From NCBI GenBank assembly GCA_001599815.1, contig BCIA01000002.1, forward strand, positions 5,801,626 through 5,865,625: a stretch of 64,000 nucleotides of DNA, read 5' to 3'. The stretch is from Furcasterigmium furcatum (lineage: Eukaryota > Ascomycota > Sordariomycetes > Glomerellales > Plectosphaerellaceae). The notes beneath the pieces were generated by a model, which searched no databases, was not told the origin of the DNA, and saw only the letters and a program-made list of their open reading frames with translations. A program made the translations under genes and the position numbers. This document shows, one piece after another, positions 10,237 through 19,060 of the stretch; position 1 is the first letter of the stretch; each line of letters opens with the position of its first letter.

Positions 10237-11330
10237 CTACCAGTTCTTGTTCATCCTGACCCGCCTGGCAGCCTCTGACGCGCTGGGCTTCTTGGCGACC
10301 ATGAACAGCATGATTGATGTTGCTGCTGCGAGGCCGTACCTGTGGGAGTCTGGTCAGATATCAAGCTCCCTTGAGAGCTCATGGACGACGTACCATGTGA
10401 AAATATACTGCGCGTGGTTGTTGCGCAGGTTCACTTCCGCTGCTCTGCCAATGGGGATGCCACGAGCTTGCATGTCCAAGAAACGGAGGTATTCGGGCTC
10501 TGTGAGTGGTTAGACATGACTGCAGCTGGAAGGTGAGAATGCAGAAGCGCCTTACCAACAGTCGCCTCGATCCAAATCGGCTGGCTGCCCGTCAACTCGG
10601 CCATCTGCTTCACATCAGGGAAGTAGAACTCCCACTTGTCCGGCCTGTTGTCCGGCGTGAACATGTTCTTCTTCCACGGCTCTCGCAGGAGGCCCTCGAC
10701 CGTGACGATCTCCGTCGGCAGGGCCTCGGGGTGCCTCTTCCTCTGATCGCCCATCTTCTTGCTGATCCAGCCCCGGTTGACCAGCACCGTGCTGCCCTCG
10801 CCCTCCCGCTCCAGGGGCGTGACGACCATGTAGCCCTGCTCTCCCTCCCGCATGCGGGGGCCGATCAGCATCTCCCGGTCATGGCGCAGCTTGCCCGTCG
10901 CATAGACCCTCCGGAAGTCAAAGTCGGCCACGGCGTCGGGGTCGATCCTCGGCGGCAGGGGGAGGGGCTCCCGCACGAGGCGGTCCTCGAGCTTGGCGAT
11001 GAGTTTTGTCTTCCAGTCGAGGCGCTGGACCTGCCACGTGCCCAGGAAGAATGCCGTCACGGGGATGATGGCGAGGAAGAAGAGGCCGATCTTGGAGCCG
11101 TTGCCGCCGACGCGGATGAGGTCGGGCGGGTTGTCGGCCACGGAGAAGAACTCGCCGGGGATGTCGTCGGGCTTCTTCGCCGGGCGAGGAGCGGATGTTC
11201 GGAAGAGGCGGCGGGGGAACGGCGCTGGCGCTGTGGTTCTGGTGCGGGCGATCCAGCTAGATGGGGAGGAGCATTTTGCGGGCTGCGCTGAGCGTGGCAG
11301 CAGCCGCAATGCGGATATTGAGGGCTTCAT
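10237..11330 (-). CDS. SHY1: Shy1/SURF1, cytochrome c oxidase assembly factor
   Basis: Exons 11330-10556, 10499-10394 and 10339-10237 encode 327 residues. An Arg/Ser/Pro-rich presequence is followed by a first membrane helix at about residues 82-102 (IGLFFLAIIPVTAFFLGTWQV), then QRLDWKTKLI. The intermembrane-space domain includes FDFRRVYATGKLRHDREMLIGPR, VLVNRGWISKK and a WIEATVGEPEYL junction. The C-terminal helix follows NNHAQYIFTWYGLAAATSIML, the SURF1 signature. SURF1 helps heme a insertion into Cox1 during complex IV assembly in the inner membrane. The second intron (10393-10340) falls between TW and YGLA. A CCAAT box at 11444-11448 lies 114 bases upstream of the ATG. Confidence 0.95.
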
Positions 11331-11443
11331 GGTGGTGAGGTTCGCTGTGGACTGATCGTCGGGGAAAGTCTAGAATCTGTGATGCGTCGAATGATGCAGG
11401 AGCTTTGAGCTTGCTTGCCGATTGAAGGTGGGGGTGAGACTGG

Positions 11444-11448
11444 CCAAT
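11444..11448 (+). promoter_or_regulatory. CCAAT box in the SHY1/UBX divergent promoter
   Basis: A CCAAT pentamer (tggccaatgag) lies in the 365-base spacer between SHY1 and the UBX gene. Fungal respiratory genes are often controlled by the HAP2/3/5 CCAAT-binding complex. The assignment is inference from motif and position only. Confidence 0.35.
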
Positions 11449-11695
11449 GAGAGCGCGCGTATAGTGACAGCTACCAGGTAACCTTCAAGCTGCACCACCT
11501 CATGAATCTCCCCAGAACATAGACAGAACAAGAATCTTCTTCTTCCAATCTTTCATCAGGTGAAGGTTCGAACAGCTGTTGTGTTAGCTGTAGGTTCTCC
11601 ATACGGCCCAGCCATCAGACAAGATCTGACGACCCGACAACCAGCCTGCGCGCATCTTGTACACCAGCCAGCCACTGTGGTGCGGGTGAGGCAAC

Positions 11696-13263
11696 ATGTT
11701 CTTTAGCGGAACACTTCAGGAGGGTATCGCCACCGCGATCCAGAACGACAAATCGGTCGTCTGCTTCGTCACTGGTACGTCGAAGCCATGATGTACTTGG
11801 CCCAACTGCTAACTCATTTCACAGACGATGGCGAAGAAAGCCAAACTTGGGAGAACGACTTTCTTACCGATAGCACTGTGAGACGACTCACTCATCCCTT
11901 ACGCAACCAACCAACTAACAACCGTCAGCTCTCAACCGCTATTCAAAATGAAGCCATTGTCCTGCGCTTGACGGCAGGCTCAGACGAAGCCGGGTATCTG
12001 GCCGCCATCTTTCCTCTGCCCAAGACGCCGACTCTGGTCATCATCAAGAAGGGTGATTTGAAGGGCTACATTGCCGCAGGCACATCGAAGGAGGACTTCC
12101 TGGCGCGGACATTGGCAGCCCTCAGTTCTTCGCCTCAGAGCCAGCCGGCCGCCCAGTCTCAGTCCTCTCAAGCGACGAACCAGGTCCCTGTTCCTGCGGC
12201 TCAGTCATCATCGCTAGCCGACGCTCATCAATCGTCTTCCAGCTCATCCGCCGGGCCACCCACCCCAACGCAAGCCGAGGAGGCCGCGGCCAACACGCGC
12301 AACATGTATGCCGAACGACGGGCTCGCCAGGAGGCGAAGCGCCTGGAAGATGAGCGTAAGGCCAAGGAAGCCCGAGCAGCCCGGGCAGCAGCCGCCGCCA
12401 CCGACATGTCGCCCGAGGCCATCGAGACCCGCAAGCACGCCGAGAGGATCAAAAAGCAGCGCCAGGATGCCGCAGACGAGCGGGCCCGTGTCTTGCGCCG
12501 CATTCAAGACGACAAGCTCGAGAGGCAAGCCCGCGCCGCCGCCCCGCGAGAGGCGAAACTGGGTGACGTGGCTGCGTCCCTCGCCACCGTGGAGTCCAGC
12601 TCCATGAAGCCCTCTACCGGCCAGGCCGCGCTGCAGGTGCGCCTGTTTGACGGCTCCTCGCTCAGGACGAGGTTTCAGAGCACCAAAGTGACGCTGAAGG
12701 GCGACGTGCGCAAATGGATCGACGAGAGCCGGACCGACGGCAAGGAGCCTTACACCTTCAAGCTGTTCCTGCCGCCGCCCCAGGCGAGCCGCAAGATTGA
12801 CGAGACAGAGGAGGGCAAGACTCTTGCAGACCTGGGTCTCGCGCCGAGTGCGACCCTGGTGCTAACTCCGGTCAAGCATTATGCTGAGGCGTACGGCGCG
12901 TCTCGAGGCGGCATACTCAACCTGCCATTCGCCGCTTTCACCTTCATTGCCGGAATCCTTGCTTGGCTTTGGGGTCTTATCACCGGTGTTTTCTCGGGTG
13001 TCGGCGGACGGGATGACCGCGGAAATGCGAGCGAGGAGCGAGAGCGGGTGGCGAACGAGGAGCAGGCAGCCCGCGTGCGGGAGCAGCGGAAGGGCCGGTT
13101 CGCGGAGTTTGCGAATCCGGATGATCGCAGGGGTGACCAACAGCTGTACAACGGCAATTCGGTGGGTTTCTAAACAACCCTCCTACTTGGGCTCATCAGC
13201 TAACACGATCAGCTCAACTTCGAACCGAGGCCGGACGACAAGGACGACGAGAAGAGAGACTAA
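11696..13263 (+). CDS. ER-anchored UBX-domain Cdc48 adaptor (UBXN4/erasin-like)
   Basis: Four exons (11696-11774, 11825-11877, 11929-13161, 13213-13263) give 471 residues. The N-terminus (MFFSGTLQEGIATAIQ, then VVCFVTDDGEESQTW) is a thioredoxin-like UBXN4 domain. A Ser/Gln-rich linker and a charged Arg/Glu/Ala coiled coil (about residues 190-260) follow. The UBX domain spans about 295-370 (LQVRLFDGSSLRTRF, TFKLFLPPP, LADLGLAPSATLVLTPV). A hydrophobic hairpin (LPFAAFTFIAGILAWLWGLI) and a charged tail ending NSLNFEPRPDDKDDEK complete it. The likely role is recruiting Cdc48/p97 to the ER membrane for ERAD. The 51-base second intron (11878-11928) is a multiple of three and contains no stop in frame, so its retention would insert 17 residues in the thioredoxin-like domain. 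Confidence 0.92.
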
Positions 13264-13545
13264 TGGATGGGCAGCGTTCAGGGTTTAGCACGCGCGGAGC
13301 ATACTGGGACATTGCGGACAAACGGTAATTCAAGAGAGAGGCATGTCTCATATATTGTACAGCACACCGAGGAGATGCGACTTTCTAGCCTTCTGGGCTT
13401 CTTTTTCTTCACTTCACATGCTTAATGCGATGCTATGCGTCCGTGACCTCCCCTCGCCGAATGCCCCCGGACCGGTCCCGGGCTTGCTTGGATATATACA
13501 CTGTCTCACCCCCCTCATCACGGCGCCTCCGCCCGCGGCGGAAGC

Positions 13546-14087
13546 TTAGTACTGGCTGGCGGCGGACTGGCAGGCCTTGAGCTGCTCGAGGTACCAGTTG
13601 CAGATCTGCAGGTTGCCCTGGTGGTCGTCCATGCACTTGGTGAACTGCTGGGCGGCGGGGGCGCAGTTGCCGCCGAACTCCTGGCCGGAGGTCTGGTGCT
13701 GGGTGGCCTGGACCTGCTGCTGCTGGGGCTCGGCGGGGGCGGAGGAGCCGCCGCTGAAGAGGCCGCCGATGGCATGGCCGACGGTGGAACCGATCGCGAC
13801 ACCGCTGTTGAGGAGGAGTTAGCATGTATGTTCGGCCGAGGGAGAGGTGCGCGGTCGAAGCAAGGGAGCTGGTCCGCAGGGAGTACGTACGCAGCGGTGC
13901 TGGCCATCTGGCCGAAGAGGCCGGGGCCCTGGCTGGGGGCAGCGGCGGCGGGAGGAGCCATCTGCTGCTGGGGAGCGGCCATGGTCGCGGCAGGGCGAGA
14001 CTGCTGGGAAGCGGGAGCCGCGGGCTTGGAGGCCACGGTAGGGCGCGAGGGCGCGGAGCGGCCGGCGGGTCTGGAAGAGCGAGGCAT
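13546..14087 (-). CDS. MIX17: Twin CX9C mitochondrial protein, Mix17/CHCHD2-CHCHD10 family
   Basis: Exons 14087-13891 and 13804-13546 join at phase 2 and give 151 residues. The N-terminal 55 residues are basic and rich in Ser, Pro and Ala without acidic residues, a mitochondrial targeting region. The central hydrophobic Gly-rich stretch GVAIGSTVGHAIGGLFSGG is conserved in CHCHD2/10. A Gln-rich linker precedes the CHCH domain with two CX9C motifs, C113/C123 and C134/C144. Members are oxidised by Mia40 and act in the intermembrane space in respiration and cristae maintenance. A CCAAT box at 14267-14271 lies 180 bases upstream. It converges with the UBX gene. Confidence 0.95.
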
Positions 14088-14714
14088 TGTGAATGTGCGG
14101 TGTGGTGTGGTTTGAGAGACGAGAAGGTCGGCGATCGAGGAGTCCCGGAGTGTCGAAGCGGTCGTGGAGGAAAATATTAGTGTCGGCGGGATGCTGAGGA
14201 TGGATTTCAGAAGAAGATGCTGGAGCTCGGCTTTTGGCTGTCTGGACCACGGGGGAACACGAGTGGCCAATCGGGTCGTGCGAAATGCAGCTTAGGCCGG
14301 CGTGGGCTCCTCACTGGGGAAGAGACCCCTGTTTTCTGAGTCGCGAGAGACGCATCACCGCGATACATGCATCACTAATTTTTGGAATGTCTAGAGGTCT
14401 GCGAAGAGTATCTTAATTCATTATTCATGATGGCTGTCTTGCTATTATATCTCCGTGCACATTGAAGCTTCTTACGGCTTCTTCTTCATGCGCACCAACT
14501 GGCGCTCCCATGCGGGTGCTGTCGAGGAGACACCTGGCGATGTGTTCGTGGGCGCCTTGTTGCTGCACTTCCAAGCAGCACTGCCGATCTCTCGGCTTCT
14601 CGATGTTGGTTCCGGGACCAAGCGCAGCGGAGATGATGTCCAGTCGCCCTTGCCAATGTTGCTTGAACAGAACGGGCCGTTGGGTCGCACGTATGCTCGT
14701 GGCGGACCAGCTCT
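14088..14714. other. Spacer between MIX17 and LRP1
   Basis: This holds the MIX17 promoter, with CCAAT at 14267-14271, and the LRP1 3' region. No further coding signal is visible. Confidence 0.45.
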
Positions 14715-15368
14715 TCAACCCTTACGCTTCTTGTTCTTGGGCCGTGATGTCAAGTCGGAAGATTTGGCATTGTTGCGGCCCTTCCGCTTCTTGCCTGTAG
14801 AGTTGTCTGACGATTCCTCCTGCGCGGACAGCTTGTGCTCCATCGATTTGAGAAGCGCCTTGGCGCGCTCTTCGGCAATCTTCTCCTCCAGCTTCTGCTT
14901 GATCTCCTTGTTGTCGGACTGTGTCATGTCAGTGGTGGGACTTAAGATGGACAAACGCTGCATCAGGGCTTACAAGATCTGCTTTCAGTATCCTAGCCGC
15001 GGCTTCAGTGTTGACGGTGGCGTTGCGCTGACCGGGTCCCTCTTCGGCCTGCTGGATCTTGGCAAAGTACTGCTTCACCCTCTTCAGCTCCGTCATAACC
15101 TCGTGCTGAGATGCATCGACTCCTTGCAGGCGAAGTGCGGCTGGAAGAGTGTTAGGAACGACCAATGTGCCTGGAATTTAGTTATCTTACAAAACAGCAG
15201 AGACTCGATGGAGTAGGCTGTCAAGGTCATGAGTTTGGCCTTGTCCAGCAGTGGGAGTTCGGATGACATCTCGGGGAGATTGTCGATGAGCGGCTGCAGA
15301 GTTTCCTCGAGGGTCTCGAGATGAGACCCCAGCTTCTTGAGGTCCGGCGACAGGTTCTTGACATCCAT
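14715..15368 (-). CDS. LRP1: Lrp1/Rrp47 (C1D), nuclear exosome cofactor
   Basis: Exons 15368-15191, 15140-14974 and 14918-14715 give 182 residues. The N-terminal Sas10/Utp3/C1D domain has helices LSPDLKKLGSHLETLEETL, LDKAKLMTLTAYSIESLLFS and HEVMTELKRVKQYFAKIQQAE. The invariant RVKQYF-K-Q motif and the Leu-rich helices identify C1D/Rrp47. The C-terminal 60 residues are strongly basic (SAQEESSDNSTGKKRKGRNN and a final KNKKRKG), matching the RNA-binding tail of Rrp47. The protein stabilises Rrp6 and helps the exosome trim 5.8S rRNA, snoRNAs and snRNAs in the nucleus. All introns are short GT-AG types. It is divergent from the Cbs2-like gene. Confidence 0.93.
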
Positions 15369-16073
15369 GATGGGTATGATCTGGATGTTGCCGCAATGTC
15401 TCGAATGAAAGTTGGTTATCTTTGTTGCCAAAAGGCGTTGAATGAAGATGAGAAATCTCGTCTTGCTGGACCTGGCGTTTTCAGAAAAGTCAAGCACAAC
15501 TGCTTACTGGGGAATTATTCAAATAAGCGGGCCTCTGGCTTCCGAATTGCGTCCATACATTTCTGGTGCTTCCGGGGACCCGGAAATTGACGGCGCCAGT
15601 GTCGCGTGGATAACCAATGCGAAGAAAAATGTCCCCCGACCCTTTCCAAGTCGTAATCGACGTTACCTTCACAACCCACACTGGACGTCTACTGCCAGAT
15701 CGGCCCCCGGGAACAACGACGACCTGTCGACTATAACGGCATACATTCCTTTGAACGTTTCCATTTCTTCCAACTACGCGCTTCGACCGGAAGACCGACC
15801 AGTAGTTCTCGCGCCGAAGCAATCACTCCTCCGCAAAATCCGCATTGACGACCGCACACGGTCAACTCGCCCACCGTGGCGGCCTCTTTGACCAGACTTC
15901 CTCGACCGCGGCTTCGCGCCCGGATACCTCAGAATCAAACATCATGGAGATCAGGTAGCGACGTCGCGGGCTGGGGAGCCGTACGACATGTGTCCTTCAA
16001 CACACCCTCAAATCCCCTAGGCACGGGTCAACCGCCAGACGCAATATCCCCGGGAACAGTAGCACCGAAGGAG
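15369..16073. other. Divergent spacer holding the unresolved 5' end of the Cbs2-like gene
   Basis: The frame of the downstream gene is open back to 15849. From about 15876 it encodes an Arg/Pro-rich, acid-poor stretch (ASLTRLPRPRLRARIPQNQ) that looks like a mitochondrial presequence, but it has no ATG. An acceptor-like tttgaccag ends at about 15893. A CCAAT pentamer lies at 15614-15618. A missing upstream exon is possible; I could not find a convincing one. Confidence 0.4.
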
Positions 16074-17345
16074 ATGGCAGCTACCGTCCCCGGCGCGTCC
16101 ACAATAGGAATATCCGCGGAGAAGAAGCGAGGGTTTCAGAGAGTACTCGGCCTCGTCCCGGAGCAAAATGATCAGGAGCTCTATGCCCTATTCCAGGCGG
16201 ATTCGCTCAACCGGTTCTATATCCCTGCCGTCATGCAGGGCCAGGACAACCCGCCAACGCCACCACACCGAACTGTGCACATCCTGGGCAGCGATCCCCG
16301 AGCACAGTTCTTATCACACTCACTTCACAGCGTATACGACTCTGTGAAGCCGATCAACCCGTTTCCCACCCGGTACCAAAATCTTTCCGAGAAGGGCAGA
16401 CTGCGATCGAATCCTGCCAAGGGGAAGAAGGTCGTCGAGGAGGCTGAGGAGAACGAGCACATTAGCAATCTGGTCGTTGCTGGGACTCCGTCCCAAGCTG
16501 TCAGCTTGCTTAAGTCCGTGAAACACCGCGTGGACAAGCGGACGGCCGTCTGCTATATGCAAGACGGGCTGGGAATTGTCGAGGATGTGAACAACATGGT
16601 CTTCCGGGACGACGAGTCACGGCCATCCACCATCCTGGGCCACATGACGCATGCCCTCGCGAAGGATCGCAGAAGTCAAGCCATTCGAGTGTCGAAGGAC
16701 GACGGCGAGTCGATTTTCACGAGCGTCCGTCCACTTGTCGCCGAGGAGACTCGGAAACAAACGGATGCCGAGAAGGAGGCAGAGAAGGAGGCCGAGTCGA
16801 GGCGGCATACCGAAGAGTTGCTGTCCGGCTTCGCCCAGGCACGGCTCCTGCACGCGCGGGGCACCTCTCTGGACAACTGGCTGCTGCACAAGATCCCATC
16901 GCTCATGTTCGCGTCCATCGCCGACCCGCTCTGTGTCATGCTCGGCTACCGGTACCAGCAGCTCATCTTCAACCCCTCGGCGAACCGCCTCATGGATCAG
17001 CTGCTCGACGAGATCAGCGAGGTGGTGGCCCACATCCCCGAGGTTCAGCGGCTAGGGCCGCACATGCAGAAGCTTCTGCGCGGGGAGGCCATGCGGAAAC
17101 ACATCATCAACCAGCTCCGCGGAAAGAAAGGTGCCCCCTGCGAGATGCTGCAGCAGATTGAGCGGGGCCAGCTCACCAATATCAACTACCTGAATGGGTA
17201 CTTTGTCCGCCGAGCGAAGAGGATGGGCATGAGTATGCCGGCCAACGAGATGCTCGTGGACCTGGTCAAGTCGAAGCACAAGGCCGAGCAGGAGAAGCTC
17301 CGGTCATATATCCCAATGGAAATGACACCCGAGCGGCAGATCTGA
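16074..17345 (+). CDS. Ketopantoate-reductase-family (ApbA/PanE, Cbs2-like) mitochondrial protein
   Basis: From the first in-frame ATG (gagATGgca) the protein has 423 residues; the frame is open a further 75 codons upstream. An N-terminal nucleotide-binding-like half begins with HRTVHILGSDPRAQFLSHSL, a degenerate Gly motif, and includes NLVVAGTPSQAVSLLKSVKHR. A charged linker (about 285-315 of the longer frame) follows. The all-helical C-terminal half contains EMLQQIERGQLTNINYLNGY and RAKRMGMSMPANEMLVDLVK, the classic ketopantoate-reductase C-terminal signature. Fungal members with a degenerate Rossmann loop include yeast Cbs2, a cytochrome b translational activator. Both a mitochondrial translation role and a true reductase are possible. 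The intact catalytic residues of PanE are not clearly all present. Confidence 0.8.
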   Translation: MAATVPGASTIGISAEKKRGFQRVLGLVPEQNDQELYALFQADSLNRFYIPAVMQGQDNPPTPPHRTVHILGSDPRAQFLSHSLHSVYDSVKPINPFPTRYQNLSEKGRLRSNPAKGKKVVEEAEENEHISNLVVAGTPSQAVSLLKSVKHRVDKRTAVCYMQDGLGIVEDVNNMVFRDDESRPSTILGHMTHALAKDRRSQAIRVSKDDGESIFTSVRPLVAEETRKQTDAEKEAEKEAESRRHTEELLSGFAQARLLHARGTSLDNWLLHKIPSLMFASIADPLCVMLGYRYQQLIFNPSANRLMDQLLDEISEVVAHIPEVQRLGPHMQKLLRGEAMRKHIINQLRGKKGAPCEMLQQIERGQLTNINYLNGYFVRRAKRMGMSMPANEMLVDLVKSKHKAEQEKLRSYIPMEMTPERQI

Positions 17346-17992
17346 GGGCCGCATATTGCATGACAAATGTCGGGAGGGCACAGGCGCATGGGCGGCGAGA
17401 GCGAGCATTGTTGTACCATTACCCAAGCATTACCTATCTAGATATTGTACTGTTACCAATAGGCACGTGCATCATCATTAACACCGAACTTTTTTCGGCG
17501 TTCTCAGTGGCCAATTGCATCGAAACCCTCCGGGCTGACCTCGCTTCGGGGAGTATTTGAGATCTCGATGGGACCATACGGGAAGCTCGCGCCCACGCCT
17601 GACGCTGACTGCCCAGCCGAACCGAACCGCTAAATCCGGAACATGGACAGAGAAAAGGACTGCGCGCATCGGTCCAAGGGACAGCAGATGGCGGGGTTTA
17701 TCGTAGAAACGTAGATAGGTCGGGACGGTGTCTTATGTGCGGCGGCCGGACTTACTCGCAAACTCCGGGTCCGCAACGCCGTGGCTATTTCCAAATACCC
17801 ATCCAAGCTCTCACCAGCAGAATAGGTCGTGTGCCCGGCAGGGCTGTCACTGCCAGTTCCGATATGTAATAGTGCATGCCATGCCTGGGATTTCCCGAGA
17901 CTCTGGAGGCCCCGGGTTCCTCGTCCATCCTCACCCCCAACACTCTCGGCACATGTCCCCCTCGAACCTGCCTCACCTGCGAAATACCTGTC
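17346..17992. other. Spacer before the SDR gene
   Basis: The SDR frame is open upstream to 17876 with another ATG there, but that 39-residue extension lacks SDR similarity. No other gene-like signal was seen. Confidence 0.45.
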
Positions 17993-19060
17993 ATGGGACG
18001 GGAGCTCATCCTGCTCACTGGGGCCACCGGCTTCGTTGGCTTTAGGGTTCTGGTCAGGGCTCTGGAGTGCGGCTATGCGGTCCGTTGCGTTGTGCAGGAC
18101 CCGGCAGACCTGCGGAAGATCCTCTCGGCACCGAGTATCAAGGCCCTCCGGGTCAACGACCACCAGCTGTTCTGGACTCTCATCTTCGACATGACGGCCC
18201 CTGGCGCTTTCAACGAAGCAGTCAGGGGCGCCAAGTACATTGTTCACTGCGCCGGCGCGCCGTCGAACTCGGCGAACGCCGGGCTGGCAGGACAGGCCGA
18301 CGACGATGCACGCGACCACATGGCCACCCTGAGCGCCGTGGGGCTCTTTCAAAGTGCAGCCAGGGTAAAACCAGACGTTTTGCAGCGGATCATCATCACC
18401 ACGTCGGTGGCAGACATCGAACCGAAGGATCACCACATGGCGGGTTTCGGACCCCAGTATGCGGATCCGCCCGACTCCGACTACGGCCTGCCGGCACCGG
18501 CACCACCCGCTCCGCCCCGGGCCGGAACCAAGCCGCACTCCGCGAGCAAGGCGTCGACACTCAGAGTCTCGAAGGAATGGGTCATCCGGCAGAAGCCCTC
18601 ATTCGACGTTGTCTTCCTTCTTCCGGGCTGGGTTTTGGGCGGCGATGAGCTAGCCGCATCTCTGGCCGATCTCGAGTTGGGGTCCAACGGGCCACTTATA
18701 CGACTGCTCAAGGGGGACGGAAGTCAGCCGCCGCTCAAAGGAGGCTTCGTCTCCGTCCACGATGTTGCTGACGCTCATGTTTCGGCGTTGGACTCTTCCG
18801 TATTGGGGAATGGCGTCGTCATCCTGTCCGCGAAGATGGTCGGTCCAGATGTGCTGGGTCTGGTCCGGCAGCAGTTCCCCGAGGCTTTCCAGACGGGTGT
18901 ATTCCGGGCCGACACGCGGCAGTTCGCCATGAAGCCCTTGGCTGATGTGGACGAGGAGATGAACGGGATGGGAATCAAGTATCGATCGTTCGGAGAGACT
19001 GTCATTGAGGTGGCCGGGCAGTACCTAGTCCTCGAGCAATCGGCTCAGGACGAGATGTAA
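17993..19060 (+). CDS. Extended SDR (dihydroflavonol-reductase/epimerase-like) lacking the catalytic Tyr
   Basis: This intronless 355-residue protein starts at the ATG just before the Rossmann strand (ELILLTGATGFVGFRVL, with TGATGFVG binding NAD(P)). IVHCAGAPS and RIIITTSVADIEP are the usual strand-4 and strand-5 motifs of extended SDRs. At the expected YxxxK site the sequence reads PHSASKAS, so the catalytic Tyr is His while the Lys remains. Later parts (FDVVFLLPGWVLGGDE, GGFVSVHDVADAH) fit the substrate-binding domain of DFR/CCR-like fungal reductases. Their substrates are usually carbonyl metabolites; none can be inferred here. Without the Tyr, activity is doubtful or uses an altered mechanism. 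The gene stands alone, with no secondary-metabolite neighbours. Confidence 0.85.
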   Translation: MGRELILLTGATGFVGFRVLVRALECGYAVRCVVQDPADLRKILSAPSIKALRVNDHQLFWTLIFDMTAPGAFNEAVRGAKYIVHCAGAPSNSANAGLAGQADDDARDHMATLSAVGLFQSAARVKPDVLQRIIITTSVADIEPKDHHMAGFGPQYADPPDSDYGLPAPAPPAPPRAGTKPHSASKASTLRVSKEWVIRQKPSFDVVFLLPGWVLGGDELAASLADLELGSNGPLIRLLKGDGSQPPLKGGFVSVHDVADAHVSALDSSVLGNGVVILSAKMVGPDVLGLVRQQFPEAFQTGVFRADTRQFAMKPLADVDEEMNGMGIKYRSFGETVIEVAGQYLVLEQSAQDEM

